Of a DNA stretch of 64,000 nucleotides, positions 1 to 8,687 are shown in pieces (the first letter of the stretch is position 1; each line of letters opens with the position of its first letter). Made by a program: the position numbers and the translations under genes. The DNA lies in contig JAIBCL010000019.1 of NCBI GenBank assembly GCA_019694165.1, forward strand, positions 1-64,000, in the 5' to 3' direction. The notes under the pieces are model-generated. The model saw nothing but the letters and a program-made list of their open reading frames with translations, made no database searches and was not told where the DNA came from. The DNA comes from Verrucomicrobiaceae bacterium (lineage in GTDB: Bacteria; Verrucomicrobiota; Verrucomicrobiia; Verrucomicrobiales; Verrucomicrobiaceae).

Positions 1-1459
1 GCGCGCTGGCAAATGGCTTCACCCACCACTTCTCGTAGATGCCCTTGAACATGATGAAGCGGACGTGCCGGTCCGTCGCCGCGATGAGAAAACACGCGTC
101 CATGAACGAGAGGTGATTGCACACAAACAGCGCGCCGCCTTTCTCCGGGATCTTGTCGCGACCGACGACGCGAATGCGATAAAGCGTGTGCGTCAGCAGC
201 CACAGCACAAAGCGCACGAGTGAATCCGGCACCAGCGAGATGGCCCAGACCGTGCAGCCGAGCGTGATCGCTGCGATGACGATGAAGATCATCGGCGGAT
301 GCATCTTCAGCGTGACGGTGAAGAGATAAAAGGCCGCCGATGAAAGGAAGATGCCGATGAAGGAAATGAGATTCGCCGCAGCGAGAACGCCACCGCGCTG
401 GTCCGGCGAAGGGCGATGCTGAAGCAGCGCAGCCACCGGCACGATGAAGAATCCGCCGAAGAAGCCCAGCAGACTCAGCTCCACGGCCACCTCCGCGAAC
501 GATGTGCCCGTGCGACCGAGCAGCGCGGCGAAAAACGTAAGGCCCATCGCGCCGAGCGGCACGAGGCCGTATTCGATTTTGCCGCCAGACAAATAGCCCG
601 CCGCGAAGCTGCCGAGTCCGATGCCGATCGCGGTCGCGGCTTGCAGGTAGCTGCTCATCGTCGGGTCCGAGATGTGCAGCACATCGGACGCGTAGCTCAC
701 AATGAGCAATTGAATCAGCGCGGCGATGGCGAAGAAGAACGTATTCCCCAGCACAGCCAGCCACAGCACGCGATCCTGCCGGATCATCTTCACCTGCGAC
801 CACAGATCGGCGATGAAATTGACGCGGAAGACTTTAGTCGGATCAGCGGCCGGAACCTTCGTGATGCCGAGGCTCGTGAACCATCCGATCACCGCGAGCG
901 CGATGAGGATCACACCGGACCAAGCTTGCTGACCCGTGAAAGTTTTGCAGAGCCAACCGCCACCGACGGTGCCGAGAATGATGGCGAGGAAAGTGGTCAG
1001 CTCGATGATGCCATTGCCCCATGAGAGCTTCTTCGGCTCCAGCAGCTCGGGCAGCAGTCCATATTTCGAGGGGCCGAAAAAGGCACTGTGCACGCCCATC
1101 AGAAACACGCAGCCGATGGTGATGTAGAGGTGATGCGAAGCGAGGCTGAAGAGCGCGATGAACATCACGACGATCTCGAAGAGCTTCACGCCGATGGTCA
1201 CCATGCGCTTGCTCATGCGGTCGGCGAGAAAGCCGCCCGCCATCGAGAAGACGATGAACGGAATGGCGAAGAGCGCGCCGACGATGGCGACGAGACGGTC
1301 GCGCTCCTCCGTCGGCAAATTCATTTCCGCGATGAGGAAGAGCGCCAGCCACTTCAACGCATTGTCACTGAACGCGCCCTGAAACTGTGTGACGATGAGC
1401 GCCCAGAAGCCGCGAAGCGAAATGGCGGGCGCATTGGTTTCGGGCTTGGATGCGTTCAT
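1..1459 (-). CDS. MFS transporter fused to PlsC-type acyltransferase (partial)
   Basis: The gene is cut by the left window edge; 486 codons are visible from the ATG at 1459. Roughly the first 400 residues form a multi-spanning MFS transporter that begins with the motif QFQGAFSDN (residues 25-33), typical of LplT-like lysophospholipid transporters. After the last membrane segments comes the start of a 1-acylglycerol-phosphate acyltransferase domain, with the HX4D catalytic motif H449-LSFM-D454. Transporter-acyltransferase fusions of this kind are known for lysophospholipid uptake and re-acylation at the inner membrane, so membrane-lipid recycling is the likely role. It lies downstream of coaX and the ROK kinase on the same strand. 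The remaining acyltransferase motifs and any further domain lie outside the window. Confidence 0.85.
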   Translation of the reverse strand, partial: MNASKPETNAPAISLRGFWALIVTQFQGAFSDNALKWLALFLIAEMNLPTEERDRLVAIVGALFAIPFIVFSMAGGFLADRMSKRMVTIGVKLFEIVVMFIALFSLASHHLYITIGCVFLMGVHSAFFGPSKYGLLPELLEPKKLSWGNGIIELTTFLAIILGTVGGGWLCKTFTGQQAWSGVILIALAVIGWFTSLGITKVPAADPTKVFRVNFIADLWSQVKMIRQDRVLWLAVLGNTFFFAIAALIQLLIVSYASDVLHISDPTMSSYLQAATAIGIGLGSFAAGYLSGGKIEYGLVPLGAMGLTFFAALLGRTGTSFAEVAVELSLLGFFGGFFIVPVAALLQHRPSPDQRGGVLAAANLISFIGIFLSSAAFYLFTVTLKMHPPMIFIVIAAITLGCTVWAISLVPDSLVRFVLWLLTHTLYRIRVVGRDKIPEKGGALFVCNHLSFMDACFLIAATDRHVRFIMFKGIYEKWWVKPFASA

Positions 1460-1624
1460 GTGCTTGGAGCGGTCGGGGGCGACTACGTAGGCGAGTGCGT
1501 CCCGCCTCGCAACACATGCGACACCATCTCTGGCGGACGGATTTGGCACCGGCCGTCGCCCGCGCCGCGCCGGCGGAGGCTTCCCTCGTGATAGTTGAGC
1601 GGAGATGTTGAGGGACGGGCCTGC

Positions 1625-2563
1625 CTACGCCTCGTCCGCCGCCAGCGCGGCATTGCCGATGATGCCGGCTTCGTTGCTGAACTTCGCGGGCAGGATTTGC
1701 AGCTTTTCCCACACGACGGTGGAAAGCATCGACTGCACCTTGCGCTTCAGCGGACTGAAGATGAGGTCGCCTGCCTGGGCGACACCGCCGCCGATGACGA
1801 AGGCGTCCGGATTCAACAGCCATCCGATGCTGGCGAGTGCGGTGCCGAGCCACTCGGCCACCTCATCCCAAATCTGCCGTGCGATGTTGTCGCCGGCAGC
1901 GGCGGCTTCGGCGATTTTTTTTGGGGTGCAGTCCTCAATGTCCTTCCCGACACCCGCCTCTGCGTAGCGGCGCACGGCGTGCTCGGCGATCTGATGATTG
2001 CCGGTGTATTTCTCCAGCGCGCCGAGATTGCCGTAGTGGCCGGCCACACCATCATAGTCGATGCTCATCTGCCCGATTTCGCCGGCGGCGAAGCAACTGC
2101 CACGATACATCCTGCCATCCAGAACGAGGCCGCCGCCGATGCCGGTGCCCATGGTGAGCGCGACTACGTTCCTGAGCCCGCGCGCCGCGCCGTAGCGGAA
2201 CTCGGCGTAGCACATTGCGTTCGCGTCGTTCTCCACGATGACGGGCAGGCCCGTCTTTTCGCCGAGGATGGCCTTGAGCGGGACGTGCTTCCAGCCCGGC
2301 ACGTTGGTGAGTTCGTGCACGTAGCCGTTCTCGAAGTCCACCAAGCCCGGCACACCCACGCCGATGGCGGTGATGGCGGCATGCTGCTTGCGCAGCTTCG
2401 CCACGCGAGCCGCCATCTCGCCGACGAGCGCCTGCGGGCCGGCAAAGTTCGCGGTCGTGATGGGCTCGTCGGTGCAGAGCAGTTCGCCACCGCGACAGAC
2501 GCCGAGTTTGACCGACGTGCCGCCGAAGTCGATGCCGATGGAAGTGATGGTGGAGTCTTGCAT
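1625..2563 (-). CDS. ROK family sugar kinase (glucokinase-like), zinc ligands missing
   Basis: A 312-residue cytoplasmic sugar kinase of the ROK family. It shows the N-terminal phosphate-binding DFGGT (residues 12-16), the catalytic region ENDANA (111-116) and GTGIGGG (139-145). The usual ROK zinc site, a His in EIGH followed by CxCGxxGC, is absent: the positions read EIGQ (162-165) and then G, Y and A where the three Cys should be, while the surrounding G and LE residues are kept. Glucose or another hexose is the likely substrate, but specificity cannot be read from sequence. I chose the ATG at 2563, directly before MQDSTITSIGIDFGG; an upstream ATG at 2584 would overlap coaX. The gene starts 24 bases after the coaX stop and is probably co-transcribed with it. 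Confidence 0.9.
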   Translation of the reverse strand: MQDSTITSIGIDFGGTSVKLGVCRGGELLCTDEPITTANFAGPQALVGEMAARVAKLRKQHAAITAIGVGVPGLVDFENGYVHELTNVPGWKHVPLKAILGEKTGLPVIVENDANAMCYAEFRYGAARGLRNVVALTMGTGIGGGLVLDGRMYRGSCFAAGEIGQMSIDYDGVAGHYGNLGALEKYTGNHQIAEHAVRRYAEAGVGKDIEDCTPKKIAEAAAAGDNIARQIWDEVAEWLGTALASIGWLLNPDAFVIGGGVAQAGDLIFSPLKRKVQSMLSTVVWEKLQILPAKFSNEAGIIGNAALAADEA

Positions 2564-2587
2564 GGGAAGGCAGGCCCGCGCCAAGCC

Positions 2588-3334
2588 TCAAGCGGCATCG
2601 CGAGGGGCGCGCAGGTTTCCCACCAAACGCAACCCATGCAAGGTCAAATCCGGGTCCACGATGATCTTCCCGGCCATGCCCGCCACGATCCATTCCGCAT
2701 CGCCGCCGGTGGCGACGACGTGCTTCCCGCCGCCGGGCAGTTCCTTCTTCAGTGCGTCGAGGATGCCGCGGATCATGCCACGGTAGCCGATGGCCGCGCC
2801 GGCGAGGATGGCGCCCTCGGTGGACTGGCCGATGGCGGCGGGCGGCTCGTGCAGCTCAACGCGGGGCAGCAGGGCGGTACGCTCGTGAAGATAGTCGGTC
2901 ATCAGACGCAAGCCGGGCGCGATGACGCCGCCAATGTAGTGGCGGTCCGCCGACAAGATGTCGAACGTCACCGCCGTGCCGAAGTCGATGACGACACCCG
3001 GCGCGCCGTGGAGGTGAGCGAGCGCCACGGCGTTCGCCAGACGGTCGGGGCCGATGGTCTCGGGCTTCGGATAGCGGATGCCGATGCCCATCGGTGTGTC
3101 GTGTCGCAGCTCCAGCAGGCCAGTGCCAAATACGGAGCGGAGATGCGCTGTGGCCCCGGGCACCACGCTGCATGTGATCGCGCGCTCGAAATCCCAGCCG
3201 CGGAGCAGTTCGCGCACGGTGTCCGCCGTCATCGTGGCCGTCTCGCATTCACGGCGTTCACCGAGCGAAGTGGCGGAAGACAACGCGAACTTGGTGCGGC
3301 CGTTGCCGACGTCGATGAGAAGAAAGCGGTTCAT
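2588..3334 (-). CDS. coaX: Type III pantothenate kinase
   Basis: A 248-residue CoaX enzyme, which phosphorylates pantothenate in the first step of coenzyme A synthesis in the cytoplasm. Visible family motifs are the N-terminal DVGNGRTK (phosphate binding, residues 8-15), GPDR at 95-98 carrying the catalytic Asp97, DFGTA at 117-121, and GGVIAPG further on. The length is close to the family norm of about 255. The ATG at 3334 begins MNRFLLIDVGNG; longer frames upstream add an Arg/Pro-rich stretch unlike CoaX. It is the first gene of a minus-strand group followed by the ROK kinase and the transporter-acyltransferase. Confidence 0.95.
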   Translation of the reverse strand: MNRFLLIDVGNGRTKFALSSATSLGERRECETATMTADTVRELLRGWDFERAITCSVVPGATAHLRSVFGTGLLELRHDTPMGIGIRYPKPETIGPDRLANAVALAHLHGAPGVVIDFGTAVTFDILSADRHYIGGVIAPGLRLMTDYLHERTALLPRVELHEPPAAIGQSTEGAILAGAAIGYRGMIRGILDALKKELPGGGKHVVATGGDAEWIVAGMAGKIIVDPDLTLHGLRLVGNLRAPRDAA

Positions 3335-3720
3335 GAGACGAGAGGCACGCCACCGGCGTGGCTGCGCGACGCGGGCCGCCATCCTAGCCGGTCTGCCCGT
3401 CCCGTTCAACCAACCCAAAACGCAAAGCCGGCAGGCTGCCGAAAGGCCGCTTCAAGAAGTTCGAATCAGGTCGCTGAGCTGCTCCACAGCGAATGGCGCA
3501 CTCCTGTTGTGCGACCGGCCGGTGGCCGGTTCCGGGGTGCTTTTCAGCACCCTGCCGGTGCCCAGTCCGGGGGATTGGCTCATTGTGTCGGTTTGGTGGA
3601 TTAGCCAAAAGCCCATTTGGTGTTTGCCACCCCGCAACTCCTCGATAAAACCACGCGGCCCCGGCCAGACGGACCTTCCCGATGCCGTCGCCGGACCTCC
3701 TTCCAAATTCCAACCAAACC
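3335..3720. other. Intergenic region between divergent coaX and DUF481 genes, with hairpins
   Basis: This 386-base stretch has no convincing gene. It should hold the divergent promoters of coaX (leftward) and the outer-membrane protein gene at 3721 (rightward). Two perfect stem-loops sit side by side: ACCGGCC-GGT-GGCCGGT at 3514-3530 and GGGTGCT-TTTC-AGCACCC at 3535-3552. The paired hairpins look like a REP-type intergenic repeat rather than a terminator, since no T-run follows. No promoter boxes are convincing by eye. Confidence 0.5.
3514..3552. repeat. Tandem perfect stem-loops, REP-like
   Basis: There are two adjacent 7-bp perfect hairpins, with loops GGT and TTTC. A third, imperfect stem (CCAGTCC/GGATTGG) follows just downstream. 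They resemble the GC-rich double-hairpin repeats seen elsewhere in this window (20416-20529), but the sequence differs. A genome-wide copy count would decide whether this is a repeat family. Confidence 0.45.
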
Positions 3721-5220
3721 ATGCTGAACCGACCAAACACCATCGTCGCGAGCCTCGTGCTCGCATTGACCGGCCTTGCCGCCTACGCGGGCGAAGGTAC
3801 CGCGTCTCACTCGTCCGGGAAGAACCCTGTCGCCACCGGCTGCGGGCACGATCCCGGCCCATGGGACACCAAGATTTATTCCGGCCTCGCGCTCACGCAG
3901 GGCACCGTGGACTCTCTCACGCTCAATGCGGGCATCCTCGCCAAAGGCACCTGGACGGCTGACGAACTCATGCTCATGGCCGACTATCTCTACGGCGACA
4001 CGCAGGGCGCGACGACGAACAACGCCTTCCGCGCCGGCGCGCAGTACAACCACCTGCTCACCGACCGCTTCTACCTCGGCCTGACCTCCGGCTTCCTCTA
4101 CGACGAGATCGCCGACGTTGACTACCGCGTGAACCTGTATCCCACGCTCGGTTACTACCTCATCAAGAGTGACACCACCAAGCTCGCGATCGAGGCCGGT
4201 GCCGGCTACACCTGGCAGAAGCAGGGCGGCATCACGGACGCCTACACGGGCGCACGTTTCGGCGAGCGCTTCGAGCACACCTTCGCCAGCGGCGCGAAGG
4301 TTTACCAACTCCTCGAGTACCTCCCGCGCATCGATGATTGGAACGACTACCTGCTTACCGCCGAGATCGGACTCGACGTGCCGGTCACCTCGAAGCTGAG
4401 CTGGCGCACCGCCGTGCGCGATGCTTACGACAGCACGCCCGCCCTCGGCCGCGAGGCCAATGATCTCACGCTTCTCACCGGTCTTTCCTATGCGCTCGGC
4501 GCCGCACCGGCTCCGAACAAGTGCAAGGTCTGCCGTGCGATCGAAGCCTCAAAGCCCGCGCCTCCGCCCCCGCAGGGTACGTGGCTCACCACCGGCAGCA
4601 TCGGATTCGCCCTCTCCAGCGGCAATGCGGACAACTCCCTGCTGCAAGGCGGCATCGACACGGTGCGCTACACCGACGGCGACGAAGCCCGCTTCGGCAT
4701 CGGCGGCGGCTACGGCGAGATCAATGGCAAGTCCAACGTGCAGAACTTCCGCGCCGGCGCGCAGTACAACATGGTGCTCGCCTCGCCGCTCTACGCCGGC
4801 CTTCGCGCCGACTACCTGCACGACCACATCGCACTGGTCGATTACCGCGTCACTCCGGCCGCCGTGCTCGGCGCGTACCTCGTGAAGACTGATGCCACCA
4901 AGCTCAGCATCGAAGCAGGTCCGGGCGGTACGTTCCAGAAGCAGGGCGGCGTGTCCGACAGCTTCTTCTCCGTCATCGCCCAACAGCGTCTCGAAGTGGC
5001 CGTGAACGGCCGCACCAAGATCTGGGAATCCGTCGGCGGACTTCTCAACACGAGTGACACCGGCGACTACATCATCACCGCCGAGGCGGGCGTCGACCTG
5101 AAGGTCAGCACCGCGCTCAGCTTCCGCGTCGTGGCACAGAACCTCTATGACGCCCAGCCCGCCGCCGGCGCGGACTCGAACGAGTTCCGCCTCACTTCGG
5201 GCCTCGCCATCACGTTCTGA
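3721..5220 (+). CDS. Outer-membrane protein with two tandem DUF481-like barrels
   Basis: A 499-residue secreted protein. The signal peptide is MLNRPNTIVASLVLALTGL followed by AAYA, cleaved near residue 23. The mature part contains two homologous halves, each about 210-230 residues of alternating beta-strands. Both share the strings FRAGAQYN, DYRV and TWQKQGG/TFQKQGG and end in an aromatic strand, as in the DUF481/YdiY family of outer-membrane barrels. The linker holds a CKVC motif (C268, C271) and a PAPPPP stretch. I chose the ATG at 3721 because it gives a clean signal peptide; the in-frame ATG at 3682 would put 13 polar residues in front. A strong terminator follows the stop. Single DUF481 domains are the norm, so the duplication is notable. 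Function is unknown beyond membrane location. Confidence 0.8.
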   Translation: MLNRPNTIVASLVLALTGLAAYAGEGTASHSSGKNPVATGCGHDPGPWDTKIYSGLALTQGTVDSLTLNAGILAKGTWTADELMLMADYLYGDTQGATTNNAFRAGAQYNHLLTDRFYLGLTSGFLYDEIADVDYRVNLYPTLGYYLIKSDTTKLAIEAGAGYTWQKQGGITDAYTGARFGERFEHTFASGAKVYQLLEYLPRIDDWNDYLLTAEIGLDVPVTSKLSWRTAVRDAYDSTPALGREANDLTLLTGLSYALGAAPAPNKCKVCRAIEASKPAPPPPQGTWLTTGSIGFALSSGNADNSLLQGGIDTVRYTDGDEARFGIGGGYGEINGKSNVQNFRAGAQYNMVLASPLYAGLRADYLHDHIALVDYRVTPAAVLGAYLVKTDATKLSIEAGPGGTFQKQGGVSDSFFSVIAQQRLEVAVNGRTKIWESVGGLLNTSDTGDYIITAEAGVDLKVSTALSFRVVAQNLYDAQPAAGADSNEFRLTSGLAITF

Positions 5221-5249
5221 TCGCCGTTTTGGAGACAGATGATCCTCAC

Positions 5250-5284
5250 AGCGCCGGAGGCGAAAGTCTCCGGCGCTTTTTGTT
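5250..5284 (+). terminator. Rho-independent terminator of the DUF481 gene
   Basis: A perfect 10-bp stem, AGCGCCGGAG (5250-5259) paired with CTCCGGCGCT (5268-5277), has an 8-base loop and is followed by a T-rich tail (5277-5284). It lies 30 bases after the stop codon of the DUF481 gene and just before the end of the convergent minus-strand gene. Confidence 0.9.
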
Positions 5285-5286
5285 CA

Positions 5287-5814
5287 TCACGGCGTCCAGT
5301 CTGCCCCGGAAAAAGTCTTCGGCTCTTTGGTCTTGAGCGTCTCCAGATCAAACGGGGCCGACGATTTCACCACCAGGCTCTCGTCACCGATCACGAGCTT
5401 TAATCCGGCGCTCAGGTCGGCTTTCTCGAGCCAGTAGCGCAGCCGCACGTCCTGCGTGGCACCGGCTGGAATTTCGGGCGGCGGCTCGATGGGAAGGAAA
5501 AACGGCGGCACCTCGCGCCCTGCGTCGGTGAGCAGTTTCACCGCCGGCGGCTGCATGACGAGACGCTTCGAGCCGCGGTTGGCAAGGCGCAACTCGATGT
5601 CGAGGCGCGCATTGCCGTAGTCGCGCTCGAGCGTGCAGCGGTGGAGTTTGTTCACGGCATCCAGCGTGCCGGTGCCCATGCCGGTGGCGACGTCGGCGTC
5701 GCGGGGCGTCGCGTCATCCTGATCGTCGGATCTGGCCGTGAGCAGCACGAATGCCGCGCCGGCACCGGCGAGGACGAGAAGGACGATGACTTCGATGCGC
5801 TTGAAGAGATTCAT
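5287..5814 (-). CDS. Single-pass membrane protein of unknown function
   Basis: A 175-residue protein starting MNLFKRIEVIVLLVLAGAGA, which forms one N-terminal transmembrane anchor (about residues 7-27). The rest is an extracytoplasmic domain, partly beta-rich: DIELRLANRGSKRLVMQPP suggests an immunoglobulin-like fold with hydrophobic strands and a Pro-rich loop (PIEPPPEIP). I do not recognise the family. In-frame starts at 5874 and 5865 would add a Ser/Pro/Asp-rich cytoplasmic head; I prefer 5814 because it sits directly before the anchor. It follows the M23 peptidase gene on the same strand with a 76-base gap, so a shared envelope role is possible but unproven. Confidence 0.65.
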   Translation of the reverse strand: MNLFKRIEVIVLLVLAGAGAAFVLLTARSDDQDDATPRDADVATGMGTGTLDAVNKLHRCTLERDYGNARLDIELRLANRGSKRLVMQPPAVKLLTDAGREVPPFFLPIEPPPEIPAGATQDVRLRYWLEKADLSAGLKLVIGDESLVVKSSAPFDLETLKTKEPKTFSGADWTP

Positions 5815-5890
5815 GGATGAAGGCGCATCGGAACGGGATGGCGCGTCGTGCGGCGGAGCGGACATCCTGAGCACTGCGCGTGGCGGGAAT

Positions 5891-6919
5891 TCATCGGTTC
5901 GTTCGCAGCGGCGCGCCGGCTCCGTCTGAGAGGCCGCCCTGCTTGAGCTTGGCCTTCATGCGCCCCCAGAAGTCGTCCTGTGGAGGTGGTGAAGGAGGCG
6001 CGGGAGCGGGAGCGGGGCGTGTCGGCAGCGGGGACGGAGGCGGTGCGGGAGCGGGCTTTGCCTGCGCCGTCGCGTTTTTCTTCGCTGCCGCCGCTCCGCC
6101 GGTGACCACGGTGCCGGACTTTCCGCCCTTGGGCGTCAGGATGAGAGCCGGCCCGTTGCTGCCACGCGGGATGCTCGCTCGCTGCTCAGGCTTGTTCTGC
6201 GCGGGCACATTGCCCTGGAAGACGGGAATGTTGATGCTCCTCGATGGTCCCGATGTCAGGTCCGCCTCCGCCAGTGTCTTGCCGTAAGGGGCGAAGGTGC
6301 GCACGGGCATTTCGAACTTTTGCAGGCTGGAGGGCAGCCGGCGGCGCGCACTGATGAACTGGGTGGGGCTGTAGTAGTTCGAATAGTCACGCGCGAACTG
6401 GGAGCGGTTCATGCCGATCTGCAGATTTTTCCGCACTTCGAGATGCAGGTGTACGGGATACATGCCGTTGTTGCTGCCCATGGTCCCGACGAGCTGCCCG
6501 CGCTCGACGATCTGGTGCAGCTTCACCCTGCGCTCGAGCAGGTGGCCGTAGAGCGAGTCCACCATCTCGATCTTGCCGCCGGCGTCGCGGAAGGCATGGC
6601 GCACGATGACCACATTGCCCCAGCCGACGCCCACGTTGTCGGAGTGCACCACGACGCCGGTGCCGATGGCGTAGATTGGATCTCCCAGATCGCTGTCGCC
6701 ACCGCCATTGCCGTTCCAATCCTCGCCCAGGTGGCCGTTGGGGTAAAAGCCGCGCGCCTTGTGGTAGCCGGCGGCTTCCGGCTTGCCGACCGGGAAGTCA
6801 AATCCATCGGCCAGCGGGCAGCGGACCGTGTCCGCCGCCTCGGCGCAGCAGGCGAATCCACAAAAGACAACCACTCGCAAGGCCAGCCATCGCCCTCGGC
6901 GGACCGGAGGAGTGACCAT
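5891..6919 (-). CDS. Secreted M23 family metallopeptidase
   Basis: A 342-residue exported peptidase (lysostaphin/LytM type), expected to cut peptidoglycan cross-bridges or regulate cell-wall remodelling. After a signal peptide (residues 1-28, ending CCAEA) the zinc ligands are H63 and D67 in HLGEDW, and H159 in HLHLE; H126 in YGHL is the usual catalytic His. All key residues are present. The C-terminal third is low-complexity, Pro/Ala-rich (about residues 260-320), and may span the wall. The start is uncertain: ATG codons at 6919, 6943 and 6970 are all in frame, and 6919 gives the best signal peptide. Alternative role: a degenerate activator protein, which the intact ligands argue against. 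Confidence 0.85.
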   Translation of the reverse strand: MVTPPVRRGRWLALRVVVFCGFACCAEAADTVRCPLADGFDFPVGKPEAAGYHKARGFYPNGHLGEDWNGNGGGDSDLGDPIYAIGTGVVVHSDNVGVGWGNVVIVRHAFRDAGGKIEMVDSLYGHLLERRVKLHQIVERGQLVGTMGSNNGMYPVHLHLEVRKNLQIGMNRSQFARDYSNYYSPTQFISARRRLPSSLQKFEMPVRTFAPYGKTLAEADLTSGPSRSINIPVFQGNVPAQNKPEQRASIPRGSNGPALILTPKGGKSGTVVTGGAAAAKKNATAQAKPAPAPPPSPLPTRPAPAPAPPSPPPQDDFWGRMKAKLKQGGLSDGAGAPLRTNR

Positions 6920-7134
6920 GGGGTTGAGTCGAGTGACCGGCATGGGAAAAGGGCCGGCATCGTAGGCCATCCCAAGGCATTTGCCACTTCAAATTGGCCT
7001 GCGGCTTGCGCAAAACCGCGCGCCTCTGGAATTCTCAGAGCGAGTCGAGCCGATAGACGAGGCCGGGCTTGCAAAGCACCGGGGCGGCCCCACTCTTGCG
7101 CCGCTTTTCAACCTCCGCCCCATCGCACACACCC

Positions 7135-7944
7135 ATGCCTGACTGGCTCTCCGCTGTCCTTCTCGGCCTCATCGAGGGCCTGACTGAATTCATCCCGGTG
7201 TCCTCGACCGGACACCTGCTCATCGCCGAGCACTGGCTGGCCCGGCAGTCCGAGCTTTTCAATGTGGTGATCCAGCCCGCGGCGGCGCTGGCGCTGGTGC
7301 CGCTCTTCTGGTCGAAGATCAAGGACATGACTCTCGGCCTCGGTGAAAAGGCCAACCGGGACCTGCTTGCGAAGCTCGTCGTGGCCTTCGTGGTCACGGT
7401 GGCGGGTGTGCTGACGGCGAAAAAGCTCGGCATCATCCGCTCAGTGGACAAGGAGCACATCGATGCGGGGCGCGTGGCCTGGGCCACGCTCATTGGCGGC
7501 TTCATCATCATCGCCGTGGAGGCGTGGTGCCGCGGTCGGCGCATGACGGCGGAGATCACATGGGCCGTCGCCATCACCTTCGGCATCGCGCAGGTGGTGG
7601 CCGCCGCGTTTCCCGGCGCATCGCGGTCGGGCACCACCATCATGCTGGCGATGATGCTCGGTCTGGCGCGTCCGGCGGCCACGGAGTTCTCATTCCTGCT
7701 CGGCATCCCCACCTTGTTCGCAGCCGGCGCGAAGGAACTGAAGGATGCTTTCGAGGGCCCCGTGGCACACATCGACTGGCTGTCGATCGGACTCGGCGCA
7801 CTGGCCTCCGCGGTGTCGGCCTTTGTCGTGGTGAAGTGGCTCATCCGCTTCGTGCAGTCGCACACCTTCAACGGCTTCGCCGCCTACCGCATCGTGCTCG
7901 GTGTGGCGCTCCTCGGGCTGTTCTATTTCGCGCATTTGATTTGA
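7135..7944 (+). CDS. uppP: Undecaprenyl-diphosphatase
   Basis: A 269-residue integral membrane phosphatase of the BacA/UppP family that recycles undecaprenyl diphosphate to the monophosphate lipid carrier for cell-wall and polysaccharide synthesis. The two family signature regions are intact: EGLTEFIPVSSTGH (residues 14-27) and FPGASRSGTT (159-168). Eight or so hydrophobic segments are visible. The ATG at 7135 matches the normal N-terminus (MPDWLSAVLLGLIEGLTE). It is followed after 57 bases by the DUF2062 gene on the same strand. Confidence 0.95.
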   Translation: MPDWLSAVLLGLIEGLTEFIPVSSTGHLLIAEHWLARQSELFNVVIQPAAALALVPLFWSKIKDMTLGLGEKANRDLLAKLVVAFVVTVAGVLTAKKLGIIRSVDKEHIDAGRVAWATLIGGFIIIAVEAWCRGRRMTAEITWAVAITFGIAQVVAAAFPGASRSGTTIMLAMMLGLARPAATEFSFLLGIPTLFAAGAKELKDAFEGPVAHIDWLSIGLGALASAVSAFVVVKWLIRFVQSHTFNGFAAYRIVLGVALLGLFYFAHLI

Positions 7945-8001
7945 TCGACCCGCCGGCAGCTTCGCCCACCCCGGATCACTGCCGCCGCCAAACCGCCGCC
8001 C

Positions 8002-8577
8002 ATGCTGGAACTCGCGCGAGGCTACTTTCGGAAATCGGTCTTCAAGACCTACCGCTGGCTCAAGCATCCGCGGCGCTTGAAGAAGAACCCGGCATTGCGC
8101 TGGTTCTCGCGCCACTTTCTCGACAAGCGGGTGTGGAAACCCTCCCGGCACACACTGGCCGGAGGCGTTGCCGTCGGATGCTTTGCCACCGTGCAGATGA
8201 TCCCCGTGCAGATGCCGCTCTCCGTCGTGTTGGCAGGCATGTTGCGCGTGAACATCCCCGTCGCGCTGCTGCTCTGCTGGATCAGCAATCCGGCCACCTA
8301 CGTACCCATCGCCATGATCGAGAAGAGCCTCGGCCAGTGGCTGCTCGGCTTGATCGGCGATCCCACCGACGCGTGGATCGGCTCGCTGCAGAATGAGAGC
8401 CTCGCGAAGGGTCTCTCCTACGCACGCTACATGTACGTGGGCGGACTCCTCGGCGGCGTGCTTGCCGCCATCGCCGGCTATGTAGTCACCTGGGCCGGCT
8501 GGGCGCTGGCGGAGCGCTTCGGAAGGCGCGCCGTCGCGGCACGGGACGCGTGCGCCCCGGACCAGCAGCGCCCGTGA
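8002..8577 (+). CDS. DUF2062 domain membrane protein
   Basis: A 191-residue protein with the DUF2062 pattern: a basic N-terminus (residues 1-50), then W-KPSRHTLAGGVAVGCF, then hydrophobic hairpins containing NIPVALLLCWISNPATY, and a final transmembrane helix at about 150-170. The family is of unknown function and often sits beside lipid-carrier or glycosyltransferase genes. Here it lies between uppP and dgt on the same strand, which fits an envelope role. There are no enzymatic motifs. Confidence 0.85.
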   Translation: MLELARGYFRKSVFKTYRWLKHPRRLKKNPALRWFSRHFLDKRVWKPSRHTLAGGVAVGCFATVQMIPVQMPLSVVLAGMLRVNIPVALLLCWISNPATYVPIAMIEKSLGQWLLGLIGDPTDAWIGSLQNESLAKGLSYARYMYVGGLLGGVLAAIAGYVVTWAGWALAERFGRRAVAARDACAPDQQRP

Positions 8578-8687
8578 CTCCGGCGCATCTCCCTCACCGT
8601 GGCTGCCGAGGCGCAGGCACCGGTATTTCTGGCGCTGGCATTTCTTCCCCGGCCGCGCTTCCTTCGCCTGACTGCCCACTCCATCCC

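Noticed and set aside
1595..3604. 669-codon plus-strand open frame
   Set aside because: It is antisense to the ROK kinase and coaX, Arg/Asp/Ala-rich with no domain, an effect of high GC content.
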